From: Micrococcales bacterium 31B
GTDB lineage: Bacteria; Actinomycetota; Actinomycetes; Actinomycetales; Dermabacteraceae
Assembly (NCBI GenBank): GCA_022803075.1
Contig: JAFFTF010000016.1
Coordinates: forward strand, 1 to 38,551
Reading direction: 5' to 3'
DNA: 38,551 bases
Part shown: positions 15,696 to 25,000 of the stretch, one piece after another
How the letters are laid out: every line of letters begins with the position of its first letter
Numbering within the stretch: the stretch's first letter is position 1
Program-made: the position numbers and the translations under genes
Notes under the pieces: model-generated
Told to the model about the DNA's origin: nothing
Seen by the model: the letters and a program-made list of their open reading frames with translations, nothing else
The model's database searches: none

Positions 15696-16789
15696 CGGCC
15701 CGCGGGTTCTGACACCGAGCCGCGCGTCACGAGGGGGCAGAGCAACTTCGTGACGCGCGGCTTTGTCGCGCCCGGGTCGGCGGGGTTTTCAACCTGCTCG
15801 ATGAGGCATTGCATGGTGCGCACGCCCATCTCGACGTGGGGGAGCGCCATGGTGCTGAGGCCGGGTGTCAACTCGGCGGCAAGCTTGATTTCGTCGTCGA
15901 AGCCGATGATGGAGAGGTCGCGCGGCACGTCGAGACCCGCGTGCGCCGCCGCGAGGTACGCCCCCGTGGCGACGCGGTCGTTGATGCAGAACAGCGCGGT
16001 TGGCGGGTGTGGCCGCGCGAGCACGGCGGCGGTGGCGCGATAACCGTTGTGGATGCCCCAGTCGGAGAGCACGACGCGGTGCGGTTCGTGGGGCAGGCCG
16101 GCGCGTTTCAGGGCGCGGCCAAAACCGCGCGTGCGCAGCACGGCGGCCTCGGTGTGGTCGTCTCCCGCGAGCATGACGAGGTCGCGGTGCCCCGCGTCGA
16201 TGAGGTGCTGGGCGGCGTCGAAGCCACCCTGCTCGTCGTCGGGGATGAAGCTGGGGTAGGCGCCCGATTCGTCGCGGCAGTTACCCACGGCGAAGGGCCC
16301 CGCGCCGAGCGATGCGCCGAGCCGCAGCGCGTCGTGGCCCATGGTGAAGAGGGCGAGGCCGTCGACCTCACGACCGCGCAGGGTGGCGGCGCCCGCGGCC
16401 ATCTTCGCGACGCGCAGCTCGGGGCGTTCGTCGTCCCCGGTCTCGATGTGCAGGGTGACGTACCCGCGCTGCAGGGCGTACTCGGTGGCGGCGAGCAGCA
16501 TGGCGCCCGCCCAGGGGCTCGACGCGATGGCGTCGGAGATGACGCCGAGCGACTGTGTGGACTGGCTGCGCAGGTTGCGCGCGACGGTGTTGGGCGTGTA
16601 GTTGAGCTCGGCCATCGCCGCGCGGATGCGCTCCTGCTTGTCGGGCGCGATGTTGCCGTCGGCGCTGCCGTTGATCACCATCGAGACCGCGGTACGCGAG
16701 ACTCCCGCGAGGGTGGCGACGTCTTTCGCGGTGGCCTTGGTGCGTTTGGACGCTCCGCCTGCCGCCCGGGCACCGGGGGGTTTTGCCAT
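15692..16789 (-). CDS. LacI-family transcriptional repressor of the sugar operon
   Basis: 365 aa. The N-terminal headpiece is ATAKDVATLAGVSRTAVSMV followed by NGSADGNIAPDKQERIRAAMAEL and the hinge NYTPNTVARNLRS; a ~16-residue Ala/Lys/Gly-rich tail precedes it. The rest is the periplasmic-binding-type effector domain (SLGVISDAIASSPWA, NCRDESGAYPSFIPDDEQGG, TALFCINDRVATGAYLAA, SIIGFDDE). The start is ATG 16789 with AAAGGG upstream. A copy of the ACACGTGT operator lies 17-28 nt before the start and two more lie before the importer operon, so it very probably represses both itself and that operon until its sugar is present. The effector sugar is unknown. Confidence 0.94.
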   Translation of the reverse strand: MAKPPGARAAGGASKRTKATAKDVATLAGVSRTAVSMVINGSADGNIAPDKQERIRAAMAELNYTPNTVARNLRSQSTQSLGVISDAIASSPWAGAMLLAATEYALQRGYVTLHIETGDDERPELRVAKMAAGAATLRGREVDGLALFTMGHDALRLGASLGAGPFAVGNCRDESGAYPSFIPDDEQGGFDAAQHLIDAGHRDLVMLAGDDHTEAAVLRTRGFGRALKRAGLPHEPHRVVLSDWGIHNGYRATAAVLARPHPPTALFCINDRVATGAYLAAAHAGLDVPRDLSIIGFDDEIKLAAELTPGLSTMALPHVEMGVRTMQCLIEQVENPADPGATKPRVTKLLCPLVTRGSVSEPAGR

Positions 16790-16805
16790 GCTGTGGCCCT
16801 TTCGC

Positions 16806-16817
16806 TAACACGTGTCA
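16806..16817 (-). promoter_or_regulatory. LacI-type operator 3 (taacacgtgtca), autoregulatory
   Basis: Identical in sequence to operator 2 and located just upstream of the lacI-type gene start, where a bound repressor would block its own transcription. Confidence 0.82.
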
Positions 16818-16849
16818 TGCCAGTGTAGCGGGGCGGGTGCCGGTGGGGG

Positions 16850-17560
16850 TTAGAGGGCGGGGCTGGACCCCGTGCCAATGCTGCTCGACACGAGTGCGAT
16901 CTTGAGGTCCGCGTGCTTTTGGGCGAAGGGAACTACGACCGAGCGCACCTGGTCGAGTCGCGGTGAACCGCACGAGGTGAGAGGGGGCTGGTCTGTGACG
17001 GGCACCCCGAGCTCAGCGGTCGGGTCAGCCATGACGGCGAGCACGCCGTCTTGGCCGACTGCGATGGTGGTGCCCTGCGTTCCCACGGTGTCGGTGAGGG
17101 CCTTGTGCAGTTCGGCCTGCGCGGCGTCGAGCGCGGCGCGCGTGAAGCCGAGGTTTTCGGCAACGGCAATGGGCCTCGGCGCGCCCTCCGTGAGGGTCGC
17201 GATGTCGGCGGGCGCGGCGCCCGTGAAGCCGACCGCAGGGCTGGGGCCGCTCACGACGTACGCGAGGGAGTCGCCGTGGGCGCTCTCGATTGCTTGCAGC
17301 ACGGCCCCCTGCGCGGTAATGATCGCCATCTCTTCGTCGCTCGGTGGGGTGGTCGTGCCCGAGCTCGCCGTATCGCCCGATGCCACGGGGGCTGCGGAGG
17401 GTCGCCCGGCGGGCAGTATCTCGCAGGGCACCCTCTCGAAGCCCGGGGACCTCTCTTTGACAGCGTCCGTGGAGTCACCGGCTCCGCAGCCGGTGAGCGC
17501 GAGGGTGGCGACGAGGCCGAGGCCCGCTACGACGAGTGGGAGGCGAGTATGTGTGCGCAT
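16850..17560 (-). CDS. Secreted lipoprotein of unknown function
   Basis: 236 aa from ATG 17560, with AGGGGT upstream; a longer reading from 17686 has no ribosome site and would bury the signal. MRTHTRLPLVVAGLGLVATLALTGC is a clear lipoprotein signal with the lipid-bearing cysteine at 25. A Ser/Thr/Gly/Pro linker follows, then an Ala-rich globular part with the strand-helix pattern AVAENLGFTRAALDAAQAELHKAL. Two further cysteines are visible (EILPAGR region and LTSCGSP). I do not recognise a domain family. Single gene on the minus strand upstream of the lacI-type gene. Confidence 0.78.
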   Translation of the reverse strand: MRTHTRLPLVVAGLGLVATLALTGCGAGDSTDAVKERSPGFERVPCEILPAGRPSAAPVASGDTASSGTTTPPSDEEMAIITAQGAVLQAIESAHGDSLAYVVSGPSPAVGFTGAAPADIATLTEGAPRPIAVAENLGFTRAALDAAQAELHKALTDTVGTQGTTIAVGQDGVLAVMADPTAELGVPVTDQPPLTSCGSPRLDQVRSVVVPFAQKHADLKIALVSSSIGTGSSPAL

Positions 17561-17783
17561 AATGACCCCTAACGAGTGATGAACTCGCCGCACCGGGTGC
17601 GCGCAGCTTCGCGGCCGCGAGGTTGACGGGCACGGTGGCGTGCGACGTATACATATGAATGTACGCCGGTTAAGCGGTGCCGACAACCGGCGCCGGGCCA
17701 GTGTCGCCGCGACCGTCGACCCGCAAGATCACCCGCAACGGCAACGCTCCGCATGTGACCATGCGCACAGAGTCACGAAAGAC

Positions 17784-17789
17784 TAGAAT
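17784..17789 (+). promoter_or_regulatory. -10 candidate (TAGAAT) of the C39-like gene
   Basis: Good match to the -10 consensus, 43 nt before the start codon. I see no convincing -35 hexamer at 16-18 nt, which is common in high-GC actinobacteria. Confidence 0.4.
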
Positions 17790-17832
17790 GGGACCGTTCT
17801 GCTCCCGCAGCGACGCGACGAAGGACGGTCCC

Positions 17833-19038
17833 ATGCAATCTCAACCTCAACCCCTGGCGGCATTCGCACTCAGCGACAAGAAGAAATGGGGCAACGAAGC
17901 CGTGACACTCACCGCAGCCCCCGGAGGCCAGCGCATCGACGGCTCCGGCATCTCGATCGACCTGCGACACTTCGTCTCAGACGAGCTCGCCCGCGTCGCA
18001 ACCAGTTGCGTTCCCGAAGAGAGCCTGCACACCGTGTGGCAGACCGAGATGCAGTTTCTCGACTTCGAGGCCAAAGACCTGATCCCCTCGTGGAACGCGC
18101 TCGCCGCACCCTACGGCTTCCTGCATGTCGAGGTGCGCATCGGGCGGGGAACCCCGGCCAGCTCGGCCTGGTCCACGTGGTTCCCGATCGCCGACTGGGC
18201 GAGCGGCATGGACACCGACAAGGGCACGATCGCCCGCACCTCCTTCAAAAGCCCCAAGAGCGACTGGGGCCACACCGAGATCGACACCCTCGTGGCGTCC
18301 GGCTCCTTCACGGCCTACCAACTGCGCGTCACGTGCGACCCGATGAAGGCCGAGAGCGTCAACCAAACGCACCGCCTGATGCACGCGAGCGTGGTCGCCA
18401 CCACGGCGCGCGCCGCGGGCTCGGCGCCCCGCCCCAACGCGAGCGACGCTGCCGTCGACAACGACGTGCCCACGCGCTCGCAATGGATCCACGAGGGCGA
18501 ATACACCAAGTACGGCGGAGGCGGCCTCAGCTGGTGCTCGCCCACCACGGCCACGATGCTCGCGGCATATTGGGGCCACCTGCCCACGCCCGCAGAGCTC
18601 GCCACCATCGAGGCGCCCGCCGACCCCGAGGTCGACTTCGCGGCCCTGCACACGTTCGACACGAACTACGGCGGCTGCGGCAACTGGCCCTTCACCATGG
18701 CTTACGCGTCGCGCTTCGGCCTGGTTGCCAGCGTGACCCGCCTTCGCGATCTTGAGGACGCGCGCGTGCTCCTGTCGGCCGGCATCCCCCTCGGCGTGTC
18801 GGTGGCGTTTACTCGCGAAGAACTGCCAGAGGCCGGCTACCCGACGAGTGGGCACCTGATGGTCGTGCGCGGGCTGACGGCGGAGGGCGACGTGATCGTG
18901 AACGATCCGGCGACGCCCTCGAACGATCACGTGAACCGCGTGTACCCGCGCGACAAGTTCGAAAAGGTGTGGCTCAAGAGCAACTGCACCACCTACCTCA
19001 TGCACCCGCGAGGCTACGAGGTGCCGACGCTCGGGTAG
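17833..19038 (+). CDS. C39-like cysteine peptidase family protein (Peptidase_C39_2), cytoplasmic
   Basis: 401 aa from ATG 17833, preceded by gaaggacgg; the frame is open further upstream but without a ribosome site. Residues about 1-200 form an Ile/Val/Thr-rich, probably beta-sandwich domain. The C-terminal ~190 residues are a papain-like domain with C235 in GGLSWCSPTTATMLAAYWG, H341 in TSGHLMVVRGL and the N/D of IVNDPA at 357-358, the expected Cys-His-Asn/Asp set. SQWIHEGEYTKYGGGG just before the Cys is typical of this family. No signal peptide or membrane segment is seen, which is odd for a group often exported. Peptide or isopeptide cleavage is inferred; the substrate is unknown. Confidence 0.85.
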   Translation: MQSQPQPLAAFALSDKKKWGNEAVTLTAAPGGQRIDGSGISIDLRHFVSDELARVATSCVPEESLHTVWQTEMQFLDFEAKDLIPSWNALAAPYGFLHVEVRIGRGTPASSAWSTWFPIADWASGMDTDKGTIARTSFKSPKSDWGHTEIDTLVASGSFTAYQLRVTCDPMKAESVNQTHRLMHASVVATTARAAGSAPRPNASDAAVDNDVPTRSQWIHEGEYTKYGGGGLSWCSPTTATMLAAYWGHLPTPAELATIEAPADPEVDFAALHTFDTNYGGCGNWPFTMAYASRFGLVASVTRLRDLEDARVLLSAGIPLGVSVAFTREELPEAGYPTSGHLMVVRGLTAEGDVIVNDPATPSNDHVNRVYPRDKFEKVWLKSNCTTYLMHPRGYEVPTLG

Positions 19039-19085
19039 GGCCCGGGCGGCGACGCCGGAAGACCCCCGCGGCGAACCCTCGCGGC

Positions 19086-19595
19086 TCAGTCGCGCGGCGC
19101 CGTCACGAGCCCCTGGCCCAGCGCGGCGTCGCGCAGCAGGTTCATGTGCCCCACGTGGCAGGCCACCTCTTCGAGCATGTGCGCGATGATGCGCCGCGTG
19201 GGCAAACTACCCGCCGGGTGGTCGGGTATCGCGTGCAGGGTGTCAAGGTCTGCCAAGGAGGCCACGATGGCGTCCGACCGTGCCCGGGCCGCCCGAAACA
19301 GGGCCAGCACCTCATCGAGGGGTTCGGTGACTGCGCTCGTGAAATCCCAATCCGGCTCGGTGTCGAGGGGGCACGAGGCCCAGGGCTCCAGCTCGGGGTT
19401 GCCGCCGATGATGGTGTGAAACCACCAGTCTTCGCATGAGGCGAGGTGCTTGAGCAGGCCGATCAGTGTGAGGCGCGTGTGCGGCAGCAGTTCCGTGCGC
19501 ACGGCCTCATCGGTCAACCCGTCGAGTTCGGCGAGGGCTTTGTCGCGGTAGCGGTCGAGATAGACGAGCAGGCTGTCGAGTTCCGGATTGCTCAT
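19086..19595 (-). CDS. DinB-superfamily (DUF664) protein
   Basis: 169 aa. Four-helix-bundle pattern of the DinB/YfiT group: helix 1 with LVYLDRYRDKALAELDGLTDEAV, LIGLLKHLASCEDWWFHTIIGG carrying the first metal-ligand His, and the C-terminal HMLEEVACHVGHMNLLRDAALG carrying the HxxxH-like pair. Actinobacterial members are often thiol-dependent transferases or mycothiol-linked enzymes, but no specific reaction can be assigned. It lies downstream of the PPOX gene and overlaps it by 4 nt (ATGA), so the two are co-translated. Confidence 0.88.
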   Translation of the reverse strand: MSNPELDSLLVYLDRYRDKALAELDGLTDEAVRTELLPHTRLTLIGLLKHLASCEDWWFHTIIGGNPELEPWASCPLDTEPDWDFTSAVTEPLDEVLALFRAARARSDAIVASLADLDTLHAIPDHPAGSLPTRRIIAHMLEEVACHVGHMNLLRDAALGQGLVTAPRD

Positions 19596-20065
19596 TTGGA
19601 GTTGTCTTCGGCGAATCGGGGCGGAAAACCGCCGGTCGCGACGGGGCCCCAGCGGTCGATGGTGATGCGCAGCAGCGACTTGTTCTGCTTGCGCATCGCC
19701 TCGCGGTATTCGTTCCAGTCGGGGTGCTCGCCCGCAATACAGCGGAAGTACTCGACGAGTGCGTCCTCCGCCTCGGGCATGTCGAGCACCTCGGCGGTGC
19801 CGTCGATCTGCACGTACGGCTCCGACCAGTCCTCGGTCATGAACAGCACGGAGGCATTCGGATTGCGCCGCAGATTCACGGCCTTCGCGCGCTCGGGGTA
19901 GGTAGAGATGACGACGCGACCCTCGGCGTCGATGCCGCCCGAGACGGGGGACATCTGGGGGCGGCCGTCGGCGCGATGCGTGACGAGAATCAGGCGGTGG
20001 CGCACCGCGAGCAGTTCGAGCAGTTCTTCGCGCGAAACGCGGCGCGCGGTAGCAATGGTAACCAT
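19592..20065 (-). CDS. PPOX-class (F420/flavin-dependent) oxidoreductase-like protein
   Basis: 157 aa with the split-barrel fold of the pyridoxamine 5'-phosphate oxidase superfamily: an N-terminal helix (REELLELLAVRHRLILVTHR), then DGRPQMSPVSGGID, GRVVISTYPERAKAVNLRRNPNASVLFM and YVQIDGTAEVLD, and the C-terminal LLRITIDRWGPVATGG. In actinobacteria this subgroup commonly binds F420H2, though FMN is possible. It is the first gene of a two-gene minus-strand operon with the DinB-like gene and diverges from the dipeptidase gene. Confidence 0.88.
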   Translation of the reverse strand: MVTIATARRVSREELLELLAVRHRLILVTHRADGRPQMSPVSGGIDAEGRVVISTYPERAKAVNLRRNPNASVLFMTEDWSEPYVQIDGTAEVLDMPEAEDALVEYFRCIAGEHPDWNEYREAMRKQNKSLLRITIDRWGPVATGGFPPRFAEDNSK

Positions 20066-20099
20066 GCGGTCAGTGTAGCGCCGGTGCGGGCGCGCCGGT

Positions 20100-20124
20100 G
20101 CGGGTGGCCCAACGGGCCACCCGC
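20100..20124. other. Perfect 11-bp hairpin in the PPOX / dipeptidase divergent gap
   Basis: Arms gcgggtggccc (20100-20110) and gggccacccgc (20114-20124) with a 3-nt loop lie in the 104-nt gap between divergent genes. There is no T-run. It may be an operator-like palindrome or an mRNA hairpin; the role is unknown. Confidence 0.5.
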
Positions 20125-20169
20125 GCGTCCAACCTGCAGGCCCCCGCGCACCGGGTCTAGGCTGGGGTC

Positions 20170-21219
20170 ATGACGCGGTTTCCCATCCTCGACGGCCACA
20201 ACGACCTCGCCTGGCACGCCCGCACTACGCGCGACTACGCCACCGCCGGCGTTGACCAGACGGCGCTCACGCTGCACACCGACATCCCGAAGATGCGCGA
20301 GGGCGGCCTCGGCGGCCAGTTCTGGTCGGTCTACGTCGACGACACCGACCTCGCGGGCGCCGACCTCTTACAGGCCGTGATCGAACAGATCGACTTCGTG
20401 CACCGGCTCGCCGCCGACTACCCCGACACCTTCGCGCTCGCCACCACGGCCGCCGAGGCGCGGGCCGCGATGGGGGCCGGACGCATCGCCTCCCTCCTGG
20501 GCATGGAGGGCGGCGGTGGCATCAACAATTCTCTCGCGGCGCTGCGCGAGTTCGCCCGCCTCGGCGTGCGTTACCTCACGCTGACCTGGAACAAGACGCT
20601 GCCGTGGGCCGATGCCGCGGTCGACGCACCGCTCAACAACGGGCTCAGCGACTTCGGGCGCGAGGTGGTGCGCGAGATGCAGCGCATCGGCATGCTGGTC
20701 GACCTCTCGCACGTCTCGGTGCCCACCATGAACGATGCGCTCGACGTCGCGACGCGCCCCGTGATCGTCTCGCACTCGTGCGCGTTCGCCCTGAACCCGC
20801 ACCCCCGCAACGTGCCCGATGACGTGATCGCGCGCATCGCCGCAGGCGGCGGCGTGCAGATGGTGACGTTCGTGCCGGGCTTCGTGAGCGACGCCCTGCG
20901 CGCGTGGCGCACCACCCCCGAGGCCGAGCGCGACGGCCCGGCCCCCCAGGCGACGCTCGCGCAGGTGGCCGACCATTTCGACCACGTGCGCGAGGTGGCG
21001 GGCATCGACCACATCGGCATCGGCGGCGATTTCGACGGCACCGACGAGATGCCGCTCGGCATCGAGCACGTGGGCAAGTACCCCGCCCTGCTCGCCGAAC
21101 TCACCGCCCGCGGGTGGAGCGACACCGACCTCACGAAGCTGGCCCACGAGAACATCCTGCGCGTCCTCGAAGACGTCGACGCCGAGTATGCGGCCTTCCT
21201 GGCCGCGGGAAGGCTCTGA
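20170..21219 (+). CDS. Membrane dipeptidase family (peptidase M19) metallo-dipeptidase
   Basis: 349 aa. All binuclear zinc ligands of the renal-dipeptidase fold are visible: H10 and D12 in LDGHNDLAW, E113 in LLGMEGG, H181 in DLSHVSV, H202 in VSHSCAF and D287 in GIGGDFDG. The sequence SHSCAFALNPHPRNVPDDVI is highly typical. There is no signal peptide, so it acts in the cytoplasm on dipeptides, plausibly those imported by peptide transporters. ATG at 20170 has a TAGGCT -10-like box only 6 nt upstream (20158-20163), so the mRNA may be leaderless. The amidotransferase gene follows after 1 nt. Confidence 0.93.
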   Translation: MTRFPILDGHNDLAWHARTTRDYATAGVDQTALTLHTDIPKMREGGLGGQFWSVYVDDTDLAGADLLQAVIEQIDFVHRLAADYPDTFALATTAAEARAAMGAGRIASLLGMEGGGGINNSLAALREFARLGVRYLTLTWNKTLPWADAAVDAPLNNGLSDFGREVVREMQRIGMLVDLSHVSVPTMNDALDVATRPVIVSHSCAFALNPHPRNVPDDVIARIAAGGGVQMVTFVPGFVSDALRAWRTTPEAERDGPAPQATLAQVADHFDHVREVAGIDHIGIGGDFDGTDEMPLGIEHVGKYPALLAELTARGWSDTDLTKLAHENILRVLEDVDAEYAAFLAAGRL

Positions 21220-21220
21220 A

Positions 21221-22015
21221 ATGAACCCGCCAGAATTGCCTGCCAACGGGGGCGCCGAGGCGTCCCCCTTGAATACTGATGCCGAGACCGGCCTGCCGCA
21301 CCGCCCCCGGGTGCTCGTGGTGGTGAACTCGACCGGCAGCCCCGTGCGCCGCCTCGAACCGTGGCTGCTCGCCGAGGGCCTCGACCTTGACCTGCGGCTC
21401 GGCGCCGAAGACCCCCTGCCCGAAACCCTCGACGGCTACGCGGGTCTCGTGATGCTCGGCGGCGGCCTCATGCCCGACGAGGACGACCGCGCCCCCTGGC
21501 TGCCCGCCGAACGCGCCCTCGCGAGCCAGGCGATCGACGCCGACCTGCCCACCCTCGGCGTCTGCCTCGGCGGTCAGATTCTCGCGCACGTGGGCGGCGG
21601 CGAGGTTCGCGCAAAATTCGGCGCCTCAGAATACGGGCACACGGCCATTGAAATTCTGGACGCCGGGTCCACCGACCCGCTTGCGCAGGCGCTGGCACCG
21701 GTCACGATGATCGTCGAACACCATCAGGACCGCATCACGCGACTGCCCGAGGGGGCCGCGTGGCTCGCGCGGAGCGAGGCATGCGAGAACCAGATGTTTC
21801 GCCTGGGGCACAACGTCTACGGGGTGCAGTTTCACCCCGAGACCGGGGTCGAGCACGTGCGCCGCTGGAACGCCGATGAGCTGGCCGAGCACGGTCAGAG
21901 CTACGACGAGATCGTGGCGCGGGCCGAGCAAAGCGAGGAGGCCTCGACGCTCGCGTGCCGGGCGTTCGCGGGGGCATTCGCGGCGCGCGTGCGGGGCGAG
22001 GGAGCCAGCGCGTAA
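21221..22015 (+). CDS. Class I glutamine amidotransferase (GMP-synthase-type domain)
   Basis: 264 aa from ATG 21221, one base after the dipeptidase stop, with gggaagg upstream. The triad is complete: C115 in LGVCLGGQILA, H205 and E207 in VQFHPETG. The fold is that of stand-alone GATase1 proteins that resemble the GuaA amidotransferase domain, including the unusual double Gly after the Leu of the nucleophile elbow. The residue order MLGGGLMPDEDDRAPWLPAE is typical of a subgroup with no assigned acceptor. It releases ammonia from glutamine or hydrolyses a gamma-glutamyl bond; the partner is unknown. Pairing with a dipeptidase would suit gamma-glutamyl compound turnover, but that is speculation. 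Confidence 0.88.
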   Translation: MNPPELPANGGAEASPLNTDAETGLPHRPRVLVVVNSTGSPVRRLEPWLLAEGLDLDLRLGAEDPLPETLDGYAGLVMLGGGLMPDEDDRAPWLPAERALASQAIDADLPTLGVCLGGQILAHVGGGEVRAKFGASEYGHTAIEILDAGSTDPLAQALAPVTMIVEHHQDRITRLPEGAAWLARSEACENQMFRLGHNVYGVQFHPETGVEHVRRWNADELAEHGQSYDEIVARAEQSEEASTLACRAFAGAFAARVRGEGASA

Positions 22016-22069
22016 GGGGCCAAGCAGCCAGGGCGTAATAATGACTTCGGCCCTGGGCGGCTCTGGCCG

Positions 22070-22075
22070 TACACT
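22070..22075 (+). promoter_or_regulatory. -10 candidate (TACACT) of hrpA, leaderless arrangement
   Basis: A TANNNT box ends 9 nt before the ATG at 22085 and no Shine-Dalgarno sequence fits between them, so transcription would start at or next to the start codon. Confidence 0.45.
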
Positions 22076-22084
22076 TAACGGTTG

Positions 22085-25000
22085 ATGAGCAGCACCCAGC
22101 CCCGCACGGGCACCCAACCCCGCACCCCGGCCCCTTCGAAGGCCGACGAGCGGCGCGCCCGGCGCATGCTCTCGGTGCCTTTCATTACCTACCCCGACCT
22201 GCCCGTTTCAGACCGCCGCGACGAGATCAAGCGGGCCATTGCGGAGCACCAGGTGGTGATCGTCGCGGGCGCGACCGGCTCGGGCAAGACCACGCAGTTG
22301 CCCAAGATGTGCCTCGAACTGGGTCGCGGCATCAACGGGCTGATCGGTCACACGCAGCCGCGCCGCCTCGCCGCCCGCAGCGTCGCCGAGCGCATCGCCG
22401 AGGAGTGCCGCCAACCGCTCGGCCAGGCCATCGGTTATCAGGTTCGCTTCACCAAGCAGGCCGATCTCGACACGCTCGTGAAGGTCATGACCGACGGCAT
22501 CTTGCTGAGCGAGATTCAGGGTGACCGCCTGCTGCGCGCCTACGACACGCTCATCATCGACGAGGCGCACGAGCGCAGCCTGAACATCGACGTGATTCTC
22601 GGCTACCTCAAGCAGATTCTTCCCCAGCGGCCCGACCTGAAGATCATCGTCACGAGCGCGACGATCGACCCCGAACGGTTCTCGAAGCATTTCGACGGCG
22701 CGCCCATCATCGAGGTCAGCGGCCGCACCTACCCCGTCGAGGTGCGCTACCGGCCCCTCGTGGTCGACAAGCAGCTCGGCGAGGACGACGACGAGTTCGA
22801 CGACATTCATTCGGTCGAGCGCGACGAGTCGCAGGCGATCCGCGAGGCCGTCGACGAACTCTCGGCCGAGGGCCCCGGCGACATCCTCGTGTTTCTGCCC
22901 GGAGAGCGCGAGATCCGCGACACCGCCGAAATGCTTGAAGGCTACCTGAAGGGAAAGCACGTCGAGGTGCTGCAGCTCTTCTCGCGGCTCTCGGCGAGCG
23001 ACCAGCAAAAGATCTTTCACCCCCGCGGCCAGGGCGCCCTGCGCCGCATCGTGCTCGCCACCAACGTCGCCGAAACCTCGCTCACCGTGCCGGGCATCAA
23101 GTACGTGATCGATTCGGGCCTCGCGCGCATCTCGCGCTACTCGCAACGCACCAAGGTGCAGCGACTGCCCATCGAGGCCATCTCGCAGGCCAGCAGCAAT
23201 CAGCGCTCCGGCCGTTGCGGCCGCACCTCGCCGGGCATCGCGATCCGCCTGTTCAGCGAAGACGACTACCTGGGCCGCCCCGAGTTCACCGAGCCCGAAA
23301 TTCTACGCACCAACCTCGCGTCCGTCGTGCTCACGATGGCGTCGCTGGGGCTCGGCGACGTCGCGGCGTTCCCCTTCATCGAGCCGCCCGACTCGCGCGC
23401 CGTGGCCGACGGTGTGCGCCTGCTCGAAGAGCTGGGCGCCCTCGAGCCGAGCCACCGCAGCGCCCCGCGGCTGACCGAGACCGGACGCCAGCTGGCCCGT
23501 CTGCCCGTCGACCCCCGCATCGGCCGCATGATTTTGGCCGCCCAGGAGATCGGCTGCCTGCGCGAGGTGCTCGTGATCGCGGCTGCGCTGAGCGTGCAGG
23601 ACCCGCGCGAACGCCCCCTCGAAAACCCCACGGCGGCGCAGCAGATGCACAAGCGCTTCGCCGACGAGACCAGTGACTTCATGGCGTTCTGGAACCTCTG
23701 GCAGTACCTGCGCGAGCTGCGCCACGAGGTCTCGGGCACGCAGTTCCGCAAGCGGGTCCGCACGGAATACCTGCACTACCTGCGAATTCGCGAATGGCAA
23801 GACCTGCACTCGCAGCTGAAGCAGTTCTGCCGTGACCTCGATTTCGAGCCGGCCCGCGCCGACGCGCCCCCCGCGGCGTCCGACGATATTCACCGCGCCC
23901 TGCTGGCGGGCCTGCTCTCACACGTGGGCCTGTACGACGCGAATAAGCGCGAATACCAGGGCGCCCGCACCGTGAAGTTCGCGATTTTTCCCGGCAGCGG
24001 GCTCGCCAAGAAGTCGCCCGACTTCGTGATGGCCGCCGAACTGGTGGAGACCTCGCGACTGTGGGCGCGCGGCGTCGCGAAGATCGACCCCCTGTGGGCC
24101 GAGCAGGTGGGCACGCACCTCGTGAAGCGCCAGTACAGCGAGCCGCACTGGTCGAAGAAGCGCGCGGCGGTGATGGCGAGCGAAAAGGTCACGCTCTACG
24201 GCGTGCCGCTCGTGGCGGGCCGCAGCGTCACCTACGCGCGCATCGACCCCGAGCTGAGCCGCGAACTGTTCATTCGGCACGCCCTGGTGGAGGGGGAGTG
24301 GGAGACGCGGCACCACTTCTTTCGAGACAACCGCGCCCTGCTGCGCGAGGTCGAAGAGCTCGAACACCGCACGCGCCAGCGCGGCCTCATGGTCGACGAC
24401 GACACTCTGTTCGAGTTCTACGACTCCAAGATTCCCCCGCACGTGGTCTCGGGGCGGCACTTCGACACGTGGTGGAAGAAGCAGCGGCACGAGACGCCCG
24501 ACCTGCTGAACTTCACGGTCGACCTAGTGACGAGCGAGGTCGCCGCCGAGCTCGACGTGAACCAGTTTCCGCAGCAGTGGCGCCAGGGCGACGTGACACT
24601 CGAGCTGACGTACCGGTTCGAGCAGACGGCGGCCCACCACCGCGACGACGAGAACCTGACGGACGGTCTCACGGTCAACATTCCCGTAGAGATCCTGAGC
24701 CGCATCGACGGCACGGAGTTCGCGTGGCTCGTGCCCGGAATGCGCGAAGAACTCATCACGGCCCTGATTCGCGGCCTCGACAAGTCGGTGCGCAAGTACT
24801 TCGTGCCCGCTCCCGAGCGCGCCCGCCAGGTGCTGCCCGAGGTGACCAAGCAGCACGGTTTTCTCTCGCTGCCCCTCACCGAGGTGCTCGCGAGCGAACT
24901 GCCGCACCTACCCGGCGTCAACCACCATGCGCTCATTCGACCGAGCGACTTCAAGCCCGCCGAGCTGCCCCCGCACCTAAAGCCCACCTTCGCGGTGATC

